A stretch of 64,000 nucleotides of DNA, taken from assembly GCA_017562135.1 (NCBI GenBank), contig QEYB01000895.1, forward strand, positions 310,001 to 374,000, given 5' to 3'. This stretch comes from Dipylidium caninum. Its lineage: Eukaryota > Platyhelminthes > Cestoda > Cyclophyllidea > Dipylidiidae. Under the pieces are notes generated by a model. The model saw only the letters and a program-made list of their open reading frames with translations. It was not told where the DNA came from and searched no databases. The position numbers and the translations under genes are program-made. Of the stretch, positions 1-12,269 are shown in pieces; the first letter of the stretch is position 1, and each line of letters opens with the position of its first letter.

Positions 1-247
1 CGAAGAAAGCAGTTGACCAAAAACTCTCTTTTTCCTGACTTTCACGATGTAGCACCAAGCGTGGAGGCCTTCAGGCGGCGTTTAAGACTTGCGATTCAAC
101 ACTCCCACGAGGAAGTTGGTCAAATCCTGGCGGAAATTCATGCGGCGAGGCAATTTCACACGCAATCCATCGTTCAGAGCATCTTTAAACAACTTCTATT
201 GCCTCGAGAGACTCCGACTGCAATAAAAATCGAGATGACTTCATCAG
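1..247 (+). CDS. possible upstream exon of PPP2R5 (uncertain)
   Basis: An open frame runs from the left edge to 247, where a GTTAGG donor follows a CAG-like exon end. It would leave one base (G) over. The next PPP2R5 exon at 514 needs exactly one base, so the phases fit and the joined codon is GAC. Its content (a basic start, then a helical Gln/Arg-rich stretch and residues ending EMTSS) does not resemble the B56 N-termini I know, but that part of the family is poorly conserved. It could equally be chance. No start codon can be assigned because the frame is open at the edge. Confidence 0.3.
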
Positions 248-513
248 GTTAGGCGTCGTACTATACGAGGCAGGGGAGTGGGGGTGTGGGGCCGACAGCA
301 ACGTTATTTGCTCCCCTTAAGTAAGCTGTAAGGGGTGGAATAACGGGGAAGGAAGGAAAAAGGTTGGTAGAATGTACTTCTGAAAAGGGCTTTGGCGCAT
401 CCACCCTTTTTTTCGTCGCGGAGCTTATTGCATACGCCAAGAGTTGGCGTTTATGCTGATTCATGAGGTGGAAACTTAGAATGCAGTCGGGTGGTGTTGC
501 TCTTTCTTGACAG

Positions 514-3500
514 ACACTCCAGATGAAGAGCATCCACAATTGTTGATTAAAAAACTGAACTTCTGCTGCACAACATACGACTTCACCGTCTACGATGCGA
601 GCACATTGGAAGGGCGGAAGAAAAAGACGGCAACACTGAAGGAAGTCAGCGCGTACCTCTTCGAGTCCCCCGTCTCGAGCATCAGCTCAGAGGAGGCGGT
701 GTACTCGGCCTGCACGCAGATGTTCGCCGCCAACATCTTCCGACCGCTGCCCCCGCCGTTGACGGCGCAGCGGGCGTTTGCGGAGGATGCCTTCGAGCCA
801 CTCGACAGCGCCGACGAGGAAGACATGCAGGAACCCGCGTGGCCCCACCTCGAGGTAAGGCGAGCACCTCCTTCCGCCGCCACTCTCCCCGTCCCTCAGC
901 GTAGCCGCCAGAGCTCGAGCACACGGACCTTCACGAGATTGGGTTTGCACTGTCCAAATAACCGTCGACGGAGGCTACGATTCCGTCTTCTCTTGCTCTG
1001 GGACTGCTCGATTCACCTTTTGCCTTCAAATTAGAAATAATAAATCAGTGGGACCAGGGAAAGGTTGGTGAAATTACCACCTGGTCGTTGGGAGACTTGA
1101 GCTAGAGACCTTGTGGCAGGTTGGACAGAGTGCGCATTCCCCGGAGGGAGCAGGCCTTTGTGGGGGGCAGATTAAGAGAATCGGATCATGACTCGAGGCC
1201 GAGGGGGGAGGATCGGGAATCGGAGGACTTCAAATATCCCCTCCGTAAAAGTGACAATTTGATGGGGAACTCAACCGTCCGTCGCCACTGCCGATTGAGG
1301 CGGAATTGGCGGACTGCGAGACCGAAGTCCGCGTGTCCGGCGCAGATGCGGACGAGTTTAAAAAAAACACCATGCGGCGGAAAGAAGGCCTCCACTTTTG
1401 CCGTCACCACCACCATCAGCATCATCACAGTTACTCACGTATAGGCTAAAATGCACGGCACTAATGCATTTGTCCGACCGGTTCGCCTCTTAGAGCTGAC
1501 ATTGCAGGAAACCTTCACATTGTATTGAGACCTTATTATTGCCTTTACGGCATCTTTTTGGACATTTTTCAAGTGGCCACCGAGTCGCCTTCCGCACGCA
1601 ACCGTGTTACGCGTGATCTCGGCCGGAGATACGCCGAGCACCAAACCCAGTGAACATTTATTGTGGCGAGGCACGCAGGAAAATGGGAGAGCGGAATCCG
1701 CCATCAGCCCGAAAGTTGACCACTTCCTTGCGTGTGCAGTCCACCGCGCCTTCTCAATTGACACGCGGCGGTGGAGGCCTCGCTTTATAGATGGCAAAGC
1801 AAGAAGGACAACAGAGTCGCCTTTGGAGGCCAGGAGGGGGACTGGCGCTCCTCTCAGAGGTCTTCCACGCCAACTTCCTGGGTCGGTCTGGCAATCACAT
1901 CTTTATTTCAAGTGGTAGCGTCTGTAACAACTTGGGGCTGGGAAAGGCGCAAATCAAGGCTGAGTGAATAGCGGTGGAGCACGGACCCGAAGGTGAAAGA
2001 CCGCTTTCCCTGTGAGGAGTGTGTCGAAACTCGTTGATTTTCCAGTGGTCTCCTGTGTCCCACCTCGGAGGATGGCGCTGATTTGCTAAGACGGACGCCA
2101 TGTGTTCCCCGATTATGGAGTAGCTGACCGAACATCGGTAACGCGGTCATATTTCGTGCACAATATGCCACGCTTCCGGTTCTCCTGCTCTACGGTCCAC
2201 CTTGGCGTAATAACCGACTTCCCTGGATGCTTCCCACTTTCACAGTCACTGAGGCTTGTCAAAACTGACTTGGACATTATCCGTACGACCATTCGTCCTG
2301 CCGCTCACCAGACCCCGGTTGGGTCAGCCCATTTCTGCGCAGAAAGCTTTAAACAGCTCCCTCCCCCCCGCCCCGCCCCCGCCCCCCTTCGAGTGGGGTG
2401 CGTGCGGACATTTGGGGGGACGCCGAAGACCACACGTTTGTGGAGGAGATTTTCGCCAAAACGCAGTTCCACTCCCCGCCTGGTCATCACATGTTAAATC
2501 TCGGCAGAGCGTATTTTGAAACTGCGTCTTCTTCTTTCAGCTGGTGTATGAAATCTTTCTACGTTTCCTCTCCCTCCTGGACATTAAAATACTCTTCCTG
2601 AAGAAGTGCGTGGACAGAACATTTGTGCTCAACCTCCTCGCCATCTTCGACACCGAGGACCGCCGTGAGAGAGCCTGCGCCAAGATGATACTGCACAAGA
2701 TCTATGCAAAAATTATCCAACTGCGTGCATTTATTCGCCGGCAAATGATCAACATATTTCAAAGGTGCGTTGAACTTATTGTGACATGATTTACGGCCAC
2801 TTGTTTTGCTGGTTACATCAAGAAAAAAATGGCCACAGCCACCGTCCGTGGTTGTAGCAGCAGAAGGCACCACAGACCCGCGTAAGGCCGAGCTCCCAGC
2901 AGTTGAACACGCGATTTTACCGAGGCAACTCCTGTTCACGCATGGTCAGGCGTCGTACTCCGCGAGGTGAGAAGAACAATTTTGAGCGGCGAAAAGCCTC
3001 ATCAACGCCGCCTCTCCTCCGGCCACATCTCAGTCCTGTGTCAGCAGACGCTTTCCCCGCCGTCGGTAGATGCTAATTCGAGCCGCCAACTCGGCGGCAT
3101 GCGTGTCTGGCGATGGCGGACGTGCGGCGGCGTCCGGAGCGCTGTTCGCGCCAACAGACGCCCGTCGAGGCGACACGCTGACTTCAGTGGCACTGGGTTT
3201 GGCCATGTGATGTTCCGTCTTTCACTAAATGGCGATTCGCCACCGCCTAGGCCAAAATCAAAGGAGAAGGTGGTGGGGGCGGGGCGGGGCGGGGGATGGG
3301 GCATGGGGGTGGGGCGTGAGGAACAATCGCCGACTGTGGCAGCCGATTCTCGTTCGCCACGGGCGTTTGGCGGAGGAAAAGTGCCGAAAGTCGCCATTTT
3401 TGGCTTAGTCTGAGCTGCAAAGCGTAGGTTGTCCGAAAAATTCCCCCTCTTTTACGAAGTACCAGAAGAATGTGCTACAACTGCACTACTGCGTGTGTTG

Positions 3501-4527
3501 CCAAGACACACAAAAACAGCCGAAAATGTCACCTACAAGCTTCACCAAGGCAGCGGAAAACGCACCGACTATTGCCGAATTTCACGGGGCCTCCCGTTCG
3601 AGGGGACAACGTAGTGCATGAAAAAGGAGTTGATATTTGCCGTTGCGGGAATAAAAATCGCCCAGGAGTGTAAGTGCCTTCCCTTCGCACTTCTGAGGCG
3701 AAAACTCGGCCAACTGGCCCCCTTCTCCCCCGCTTTCGCATGATTTGCTCTTCCATTTCAGCTTTGTCTATGAAACAGAGCAATTCAACGGGATTGGAGA
3801 ACTACTGGAGATATTTGGAAGGTGAGGAGGAACGCCTCATGTTAGGTTTTTCGCTAATACTAAAGGAAGGTGCCACGCAAACCGTACCGATCAAACTCCT
3901 TCACGCCTGGCAGGAGGGGCAGAATCCGATTTTGAGGGGTTTTCACAGAAGAAACAGAAAATGTCACCGGTGATGACTGTCACCTCCACCAACAACTAAG
4001 GTAGACTTCTAATCCGTGGTCCCAACTAACAACTGTGAGGATGCACCTCGGCGAAATGTTCGATAGCGAATAGCAGCTTTTCCGCGTGTAGACGCGTTGA
4101 AGACGTCCAGTGGTGAGATATTTTGCACGGAATTTTCTCCTGCAGCATCGTGAGCGGGTACCTGAGCCCACTAAAGCCGGAGCAGGTGGAAGGTCTGCGG
4201 AGGGTGATCCTGCCACTCCACAAGCCGTGGTCCATTTCCACCTACCATCCGCAGCTCGCCTACTGCATTGTGCAATTTTTGGAGAAGGACGCGTCTCTCC
4301 TCCGATATGTGAGTTTCCTCCGCGCCCCTCCGCCGCCCGCTTCTCCTCCGCGCCAACCCAAGGGTTCGGGGGGCGCCTGAGCATCGCATCAGACGGTCGC
4401 TCAGGCGTCGTCGACGCGTCAAAAGACTAGTGAGCGGCTTGGCGAAGTTTAGGAAGACGCGCAAGTCGCCAAGTGCCCACTTCTAATGTGTTTCTCCGTG
4501 CTGTAAAGTGTCTCAAGTAGTGAAAGC

Positions 4528-4559
<32 letters not shown>

Positions 4560-7496
4560 TGAGTTGGCCTTTAATTATGCGTTTGGTAAAAAGTACGACT
4601 GCGGTACAGTTGACGTTTTTGTCATTTAAAGGTTGTCAACGATGGAATATTGAGATACTGGCCAAAGACTCACAGTGCAAAAGCGGTCATGTTTTTGAAT
4701 GAGTTGGAAGAATGCTTGGAAATGGCCAGCGAGGCGGACTTTGAAGCAGTCATGGTGCCCGTTTTTAAGAGAATAGCAGATAATTACACCGATTGTCACT
4801 TTCAGGTAGGCAAACTATTCATGTTGCCATTTCTCTTTGTCAGCACTGATGCCTTGATTGACAAAATCTTAAGGTATTCTGCAATCCACACAACAAAACC
4901 GCTCTCGATGGTGTTTCGTCAGGCCGGTTTTCTGGCTACACTGTGAGGTTGGCCAAATTAGGGCTCCGCCAAGGGACACGGGTCCGTCAGTTTTCACAAC
5001 TGACAAAGTATTGCCCACTCCGAGTGGTCACTGAGGGCAGAGGCGGTATACCGCTCTGTAAACGGAATTCGGGCCAGTTCTGTTTCAGTTGGTTCACCCA
5101 GTCTGTCTCAGAGGCCTTCGCCTTAACTCTATGCCAAAATGTGACTAGCATTTGGATAGGGAGTTTAATTGCACCTTCGGTCGCGTAAAATTCCTCGTGC
5201 ATCCGCAACACCTCGAGACAGCGTAGCAGAAAAACAAGTTATCTAGCCAGTGCAACAATTTGCCCGGTTTTCGGGCATGTTAACACCCGTTGGCACCACC
5301 TGATGCACCACCCGCATGGTCTACGCGAACGGAATGGCGTTTCAAGATACGCTAAGAGCAGGCAGTCAGGAAGGCTCTCATCGCCTCGCCCCGACGCGTA
5401 TTCGAGCGGTGCCGTAACTCGACGGGGCGGCGGTAGGCGAGCAGTCGCCTCACCCCGCCAAGTGGGGAAGAGAGGGGAAGAGAGAGAGGAGGATGAAGAG
5501 GGGGAAGGAGGGGACGAGTGGGTTCCTCAGACTGGTTCTAACGCAGGCGGTGTGTTTGCCCGTTCCAGCTGGCTGAGCGCTCCCTAATTGTCACCTACAA
5601 CGCCACCCTCTTCAGCATGGCCTCTCGGCACGCCGACCAACTCATGCCCATCGTCTTGCCCGCCCTGAAGGCGGCTTTAGGCCACTGGCACATGTAACTG
5701 CATCTGATCTTAATTCCCTTTCCCTTATCCCTTATTTTATGTGGCAAACGCTCTTTTTCGTATGTATGTCTTTACTAGTTAAAGCAGAACGTCTTTTCCC
5801 GCCTCACAAGTAAACAGCCCATGCCGTGGAGGCGTGACAACACGCCACCTAACCGCGAGGCAGAGGTTAATGCAGGGAACTGCAGCATAGTGCAGCCACT
5901 GAGGCATTTGCGGGGGACTCCCCAAAAAATTGCCACCAGTAGATTAAATCACACTAGGAGAAAGTAGATGCAGGAGTGTGAGGGACCTGGCCGCCAAATT
6001 GGCCTGATAGCCACCGCATGGAATGGGCCTCCGACAGGATTGTCCCCTAAGGCAGGCGATGGTGGAGAGAAGCACCCATCTCGACTCGCCCGAGCAGTCA
6101 GTGCAGACACCTCAGAGGGGTGCTTGGAGTACTGAGACATTCCCAACACGTCTTCGTCCAGTGTGAGCCAGTAGTGGGGCAAGAAAAGAGCTTTTTTTGG
6201 TCTCTTTGTGTTTGTTTGAGTGGATGTCGCCTATTGACGCCTGCGTTTTCGTTTTAGTGGAATACAAGGACATGCCGAAACAATTTTGGAGAAGTGGAAA
6301 GAGGTGGACCCACTGCTCTTTGAGCGTTGCATGAATGACGATGGCCACCGCAAGGAAGTGTACGTCAAGCCTTGTGTATGCATTTCCACCCAAATGATAT
6401 CATGTGAAGCGCAGTGAAAGACGCGGTTGGGTGAAGAGGGCGCAGAAATGCAACCTCTGTCTGGGCGATCAACAGGTGGGAGCCCAGCTGGAAGCAGGTT
6501 AGCTCCACCCCTGTGCAGCGGTTCCATCACAACACGAGGAAAAGGAGGAGACCGCTAACCGACCGCACCGTCGTGGACAGTGGAGCGTGCGCCGTCGGTC
6601 GGCGGTGGCATGCCCGGCGCGAGGGTTGATGCCCTGTTGCGAGGAGGGGAATGTTGGGCGGAGAAAGCCGATGTCTATGGCTATTGCGATAACTGACAGA
6701 GGCTATGCCTGAGCGACTAGTAAATCGTTCGATTAGAAGGGAAAAAGACAGTAGGTGATGCGATAGGGAGAAGAGGGAGTGTATTAGCCCCACTCCGGCA
6801 CAGTCTTGCACGCTCAAACTAACTTGCCGCCCTCCCGCAGTCATTTCAATCCGGTACGTCTACAACACCTCTTCGCAGAACCACTCAGCTTTAAACAGTT
6901 CTGCTAAAAATACCGGTGGTCTGTGCAGCCTTCCCGCGCGATTTGCGCCAGTGATTTATTCGCCTACCGGAAAAAGGATTGTTTCACCACAGTTGACGGA
7001 GGAGGGGCTCGACGGCGTGTTGCCTGAGCTGCCATGCATCGCCTGCGACGGCGACGAATCAGTGGTGGAAGAGCCTCAAACGCACCATCTGCTGCCGGCG
7101 ACGCCACTGATGACGATGATGACTTTATTGTGCTATTTTTGCCACCTCCTCTTCACACTTCGAATGCTATGAAAGTGCTACCACACTTGGCACAGTACTG
7201 AGGCAATATAATGAAGTCACTTTGGATCTTTTACCCTCTTTTTTAGGGAAAACAAAAGAATTAAGGCAAGGGAGAATTTGTGGAGAAAAATAGAGAAGTT
7301 TGCAGCCAAACACCGCGAGTGCGGATCCAACGATCACAGAAAGATGGATCCGCCAGGCGAGGCGGCTCCTGCCTGCGTTAAGAAGGCGGCGGCGGTGGCG
7401 GTGAGAGTGCCCAACGGGGAATGTCCAAATGCCTCACTGCGGCCAGGTAGGGCCAGCACAGCTTGCCCGACGCGTTGCCCTCGAGGTCAGCCCTAA
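514..7496 (+). CDS. PPP2R5: PP2A regulatory subunit B56 (PPP2R5 family)
   Basis: This is a B56 (B') subunit, which directs the protein phosphatase 2A core enzyme to its substrates. Exons are 514-854, 2541-2764, 3762-3821, 4146-4308, 4632-4805, 5569-5693, 6258-6359 and 7247-7496. All have AG/GT borders and their phases close exactly, ending at TAA 7494-7496. Family hallmarks in order: [10 protein letters not shown] and EPAWPHLE in the first exon; [27 protein letters not shown] and [13 protein letters not shown] in the second; [19 protein letters not shown] in the third; [19 protein letters not shown] in the fourth; [20 protein letters not shown] in the fifth; and a basic [10 protein letters not shown] tail in the last. 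This is the HEAT-like fold of the family. The stretch after LAERSL diverges from the usual YYWNNEYIMSLI segment. The N-terminus is incomplete here and the Ala/Pro-rich C-terminus is unlike vertebrate members. The family call is firm. The isoform cannot be assigned. Confidence 0.9.
2359..2390. repeat. C-rich tract in PPP2R5 intron
   Basis: A run of C blocks broken by single G bases lies in the intron before the exon at 2541. On the - strand this is a G-quadruplex-type motif (four or more G runs of at least four). It is nearly complementary to the G-rich tract at 3271-3316 on the other side of the exon. Confidence 0.8.
3271..3316. repeat. G-rich, quadruplex-type tract in PPP2R5 intron
   Basis: Successive runs of four to five G bases separated by C or AT/CAT lie in the intron after the exon ending at 2764. 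This fits a G-quadruplex motif on the + (coding) strand. Whether it folds cannot be told from sequence. Confidence 0.8.
4528..4556. repeat. (CA)n microsatellite
   Basis: About 14 uninterrupted CA units lie in the PPP2R5 intron between the exons ending at 4308 and starting at 4632. It is a simple dinucleotide repeat and a likely polymorphic marker. Confidence 0.95.
5462..5519. repeat. purine-rich (GA) tract in PPP2R5 intron
   Basis: A nearly pure A/G stretch sits about 50 bases before the exon starting at 5569, inside the intron. Purine tracts are unusual this close to a 3' splice site, where pyrimidines are expected. The actual acceptor (CCGTTCCAG) is pyrimidine-biased only over a short stretch. 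Confidence 0.7.
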
Positions 7497-8839
7497 GTGG
7501 GGCGCACGCCAAAGTTCATGAGGGTCGCTAGACATTTGGATGCCTGGCTTTCACGGTTTGGTCTTAAAATGCCACACTAATAAGCGTTTTAAATTTTCTA
7601 GACGCAATAATGGAGCCCGGACAGGGTAGGAGGTAAGCATTGCAACAAGGCTCAGTGTTCAAAATCCCCAGCTTCGAACAAAACGGATTCGAACGGATTG
7701 TCCCATTCCATCCGGCCAAATTGCAGTTAAAGCTCACGCCCACGCGGCATAACAGGGGGCGGGACTCGAGTTTAGGATAGATAATTAACACTGACCCTCG
7801 GGGGTGGGAGGAGGAGAGGGGGGGGGCACACAAAAGGGAAGGCGGCAATGCCTACTTTCGGCATCACTAACCGTCTCTTTTACGCATTTAGAACGGAAAA
7901 CGCACATTCCTGACAGACGAACTGCCTGTAAGTGACGTGTCTTTTTTGAGTAGATAAAACGAAGCACCGCCGGTAGGCGAAATGTTAGGTTGAATTGCAC
8001 AGACGAGAAGTGGAGCATCATCGCTGGACGTAGGGGAGGACGGCGAGGCGCGGGTGCTCCTCTGTCCCTCAAATCGCCTCCCTCCATCTCGCCGCAGCGA
8101 CGCTTCTAGCGCCCGCTGGTGGGTGGCCGTTCCCACCTCCAGCGTCCTCAATGCGTTTCATCTCCCCTCAGAACAGGCCATAGTGAACCGTTCAGTGTGT
8201 TTAGAAGCAAAAAGAACTTTCCCCTTTTCGATCCACCACGGTGTTATGCGCGATCCCACATGCAGTAATTCACGCGGAGGGGCTTGATGGTTGACATTCC
8301 ATCGCCGAGGTGGTATTGTTTGTTTGCACCAGGCGGGAATTAGTGACTCGCGTTAGACACCACGTCGTGCGTTAATTATATGTGGGGAAAAAAGGCCCCA
8401 CTTCCCCCCGTCCCCGCCTCCGGCCCTCCGTCCCCAAAGCCTAATCTGTCCACTTTTAGACACCACGAAATGTGACGGAACAAAGCCAACAGATATGCAC
8501 GCTGTGTTACCTTCCCCAATCGCCTCCCCTCCCCGTGTATTTGTTGCCAATTAATATTTTTGTAAGCATTCCCCTCCACACTTCGCCCCCATCGCATGTA
8601 AAGCATCCGTCTTTTTCAAGAGGATTCCTATTTTGGGCGTCTCTTGTGACTATATTCGGTGCAACAGCCGCATTCCAGAGCGCGAGTTCAAATGTGAAAC
8701 TGCGCCCTCAGTGCCAGCACTTTCCGGCGGTGATTATGCACGGCGAGTTGGCAAGGCGACGCCTCCTCGGACTTGCGCAGCCCTAACGCCTCCAGATCCA
8801 GATTTGTGTCAGGCTTTGCGTAAAGAAGTCGTTTTCCAG

Positions 8840-8858
8840 GAGAGAGAGAGAGAGAGAG
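8840..8858. repeat. (GA)n microsatellite
   Basis: About nine GA units in the intergenic region downstream of PPP2R5. Confidence 0.9.
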
Positions 8859-9057
8859 TTGAGAAATAAATTCGCGTGGGAGTGAGAAAATGGCATTTAA
8901 GTAAAGAGGGAAATCTGTAATAAGTTTTAGACAGGAAAAAGTCGGAATGTCTAAGTGAAAATGAGGCATATTCACAAGCTTCCCCGCAGGGGAGTAGGAG
9001 AGAAGTTGTTTAGCAGACGGGAGAGGTGCATTCCACCCTTTATTCATCTTCCTCTCG

Positions 9058-9085
9058 CCTCCTCCTCCTCCTCCTCCTCCTCCTC
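9058..9085. repeat. (CCT)n trinucleotide repeat
   Basis: About nine uninterrupted CCT units. No gene context; nothing suggests that it is translated. Confidence 0.9.
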
Positions 9086-12000
9086 TTTAATGTTTCCTGT
9101 CTGGGTGCGAATTACATTTACTCGCACTGCTTTACCGCTTCAATCAACAGTTTCCTCACCAAAGTACCTTATCGCCCGTCTTCGTCTTTACGGGGCAAAA
9201 AACATTCCGACAGGCTTCGCCTGCAAAGACACCAAGTTCTTCTGGCCTCATCTCCCCGTAGTGCCTTGAGCAGAGAAATTGTTGCTGAAGCAATAACACT
9301 GCTAAAACCTGTGGCATTGCGGGCAAAAGAGGCGACTAGGGCGAGGAGGGTTGCTGTAAGTCGTGGCAACTGTACGAAACACGTATGTGTTTACACACGC
9401 CCTGTCGGTAGCGCACGATGCCAGGGGAGTTCGGGCAAACCGGGGGAGAGCGCAGGCGGCCTCTTTGCCCGTGTCATCGTCCTCAGCAGTTAAGGGAGCC
9501 ACTTCAACGTCAGACTAGCGGCTCCTCCTCGGTCACCGCAGCAGGCTCTTCCCGCATCATTTCAGCACATTTTTGCTGCTTAAATCTCATGGGGGTGGAC
9601 AAATGTTTAGTCCCACGGTGAGTAAAGTGGAGGCTCGGTGGTCTAAGAGTCATTAGGACTGTCAGGATACTAAATTTCAAAGTTAAGGCCAAACCGAAGC
9701 GTATTTTTACCAAGAGGGAGCTGAACCACAGGACGAGCATCCTCATGGAAAAAAAGAACAAGAGAAAACTAGGACCAGTGGAATGGTGGAGATGAGGAGT
9801 ATCTCAACTAACCAATGAAAACGCCTTTTAGGGAAAACAGCCCCCTCGCGGCAAAACCCCATTATTCCGAAAGCCCGTGCCTAACCTCAATTGAAATCAC
9901 GTGTTTGACGTTAATGCAACCACCGAACTCGTTCTCACGTCGATAAAACCAAGCCAGACTGCAAAAGACCACTGTCCCCTAGAACGCTCAACACGAATGT
10001 CATCAAAGAGGTGACTTTTCGGACTATTAAAAAGCATAAAATGACGGACAATTTATGGTGTCAAACGAGTTTCTGTGTCCCACAGTCGAGGCGCATCACC
10101 CAAGCCGCTGTCTCGCGAGAGGCGGAATGGGGGGCTGATGAAATGGGGAGTGGTGCAGCAAGTTTGTCCGTTCTATGGTGTGGAATAGACAAGTAAATCA
10201 AGGTGCGGCAGAAGACAGGCCCTCGGGCATGCGGGAGGCGGACGGCCGGGGGGTGGGATGGGGACGGAGGGCGGAGGGAGGGAAAAGGCAACAGCAGGCA
10301 GGTCCTTTAACCAGCGGCATGATGGTTGATTGAGTGAAAGACGGACATTCCATGACAAAAATATCACCTCTTAATGGGAAGACGACAGGGCAGAGCTAAA
10401 AATACGTGATTTGCCAACAACACACAATCTCAATGCTCGATGTTCGGCGTCGAGGCGGCTTGGTGGCATCACTAATGAAGAAATTCAAAATTTAAGGACC
10501 ACTTGGCGCCTTCTCCGCGGTTCCACCTTCTCCTGCCGACTCACTGCAAAATGATTTCAACCTCGGATTATCCTGGGACACTCCCCAAGGGGCTTTAACA
10601 TTCACCGTTTGGAAGCCAGGTGCCATTTTGAGGGGGGTCTGAGGTCCAGTGAACCAACAATATCAGTGAAAATGTCGTTAAACACAAAGTGTCCACCAAA
10701 GATGGTTAAGAAATTCCACGCGATTCACTGGAAGCAGTCGTTGTGGTCTGCGAGAGGAGGAAAGAAAGTTTGCTGTCAGCGCACACAGATGCCGGGGGCG
10801 TCAGGGAGGACACGGGGCTATGCGACGGAGGCGGCACAGGGGAACTGGGCGACCCATCGCTGAATTCGCTAATCCTCGTTGCCAGTGTCTGGCGAAATGC
10901 CACACTTTAGCCAGTGCGGAGTTTCCTACAGTCGAAAATGCGCATAATTCGTTGTGGCACATTTAGGTTTACCCGGATTCTTGCATGAAATTAAGTGAAA
11001 TGAAAAAGCTCTCGTGCCAGTGACACGCACGGAATAAACTGTTGACACGAAGGCCCTCTTATGTAAACAAGTCTTGCATCTGCCGTAAACAATGAAGGTG
11101 GTTTTGTGCGCCTGCTTCCTCCTGAAAAATTTGCACTTATTCTGCCGGGTTAACGAAGGAAATTTTGTCAACGCCTTTTCGCCCGATTTAAGCCTTACGC
11201 GGTGTCCCATGCATGGCGACGTTTCTGTTATGCATCACTCGCCGACTTCCCTCGGCAACGCCGGCTATCTACGCACTGAAAATGTGTCCAACGACGCAAC
11301 GGAATCGCCGTGTTTGGAGTGGTCGAGAAGTCAATGCGCCATGTCTTGATTCCACTGGCTTCCCACGACTGCAGACCAAACGTTGCGTTGATTGGGAGCA
11401 TCGTCTGCCTCCTTTGAAGGTGACCACTTCTTTGCTAACAGTACGACGAGGGCGTAAACACGCTTTCGTCTTCCCCCTCCGAGGTCCATTCAACGGCACC
11501 GAAGAAGCGGAGCCGAGCAGTTTGTCGGCACGGCAAACTGCCTTATTTACACGCTCCAGCATTAGGGCCCAGCACCCTCACGGAAATGCGCATTTTGTGC
11601 TCCCATCTTATGAGAGCTGCGTTACCAGCATCTTAAAAACTCTGCCCACACATGCCTCAATCAGCACATCGCCGCCTTTCGCACCCATTAAATTTCAACG
11701 CAGAAATTTTGGCAGCCAACGAGAATCCTGAGAATGCCATACTGGGGAGTTTATCACTCGTAAACTTTGACTTTTTGGAAGTGAGTCCCGCGGCCACTTG
11801 GGGACATGGGAAATTTGACGTGATCCTGTTCGGGGCGCGTTCTGTGAAGTGGTCGACGCGTACAAGGGCGTCTCAGTTGGAAGAGGGGAAAGTGTTGCAT
11901 GGAAAAGAAAGTAAACGCACTTCCGGTAAAACAATTACTTTTTGAAATAGTTCCTCAAGTGCACTACTTCCTTTTGACCAAACAGACAATTTTTCCAGAC

Positions 12001-12233
12001 AGGATAATTTCTGACCATCATGACATTCCTTAAAGGCCAATTGGGAAAGAAAATAACCGTTTACTGAATAGTAGACACTTTAAGTCATGACCTACTTGCT
12101 TAGAAGTAGGAAGGTGAGAGGTTTGGGGGCTTTTGCCTACCTCATTGGGTAACACCGCTGCCCGCTTCACCAAGAGGAGAAGTTTGAATAGGAAAGTAGA
12201 GACTTAGTCGCTGGGGAAATTAGACCTTAAAAC

Positions 12234-12269
12234 AAACACACACGCGCACACACAGGGAGAGAGAGAGAC
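12234..12269. repeat. imperfect (CA)n followed by (GA)n
   Basis: Interrupted CA units run directly into a short GA run in the intergenic region. Confidence 0.75.
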
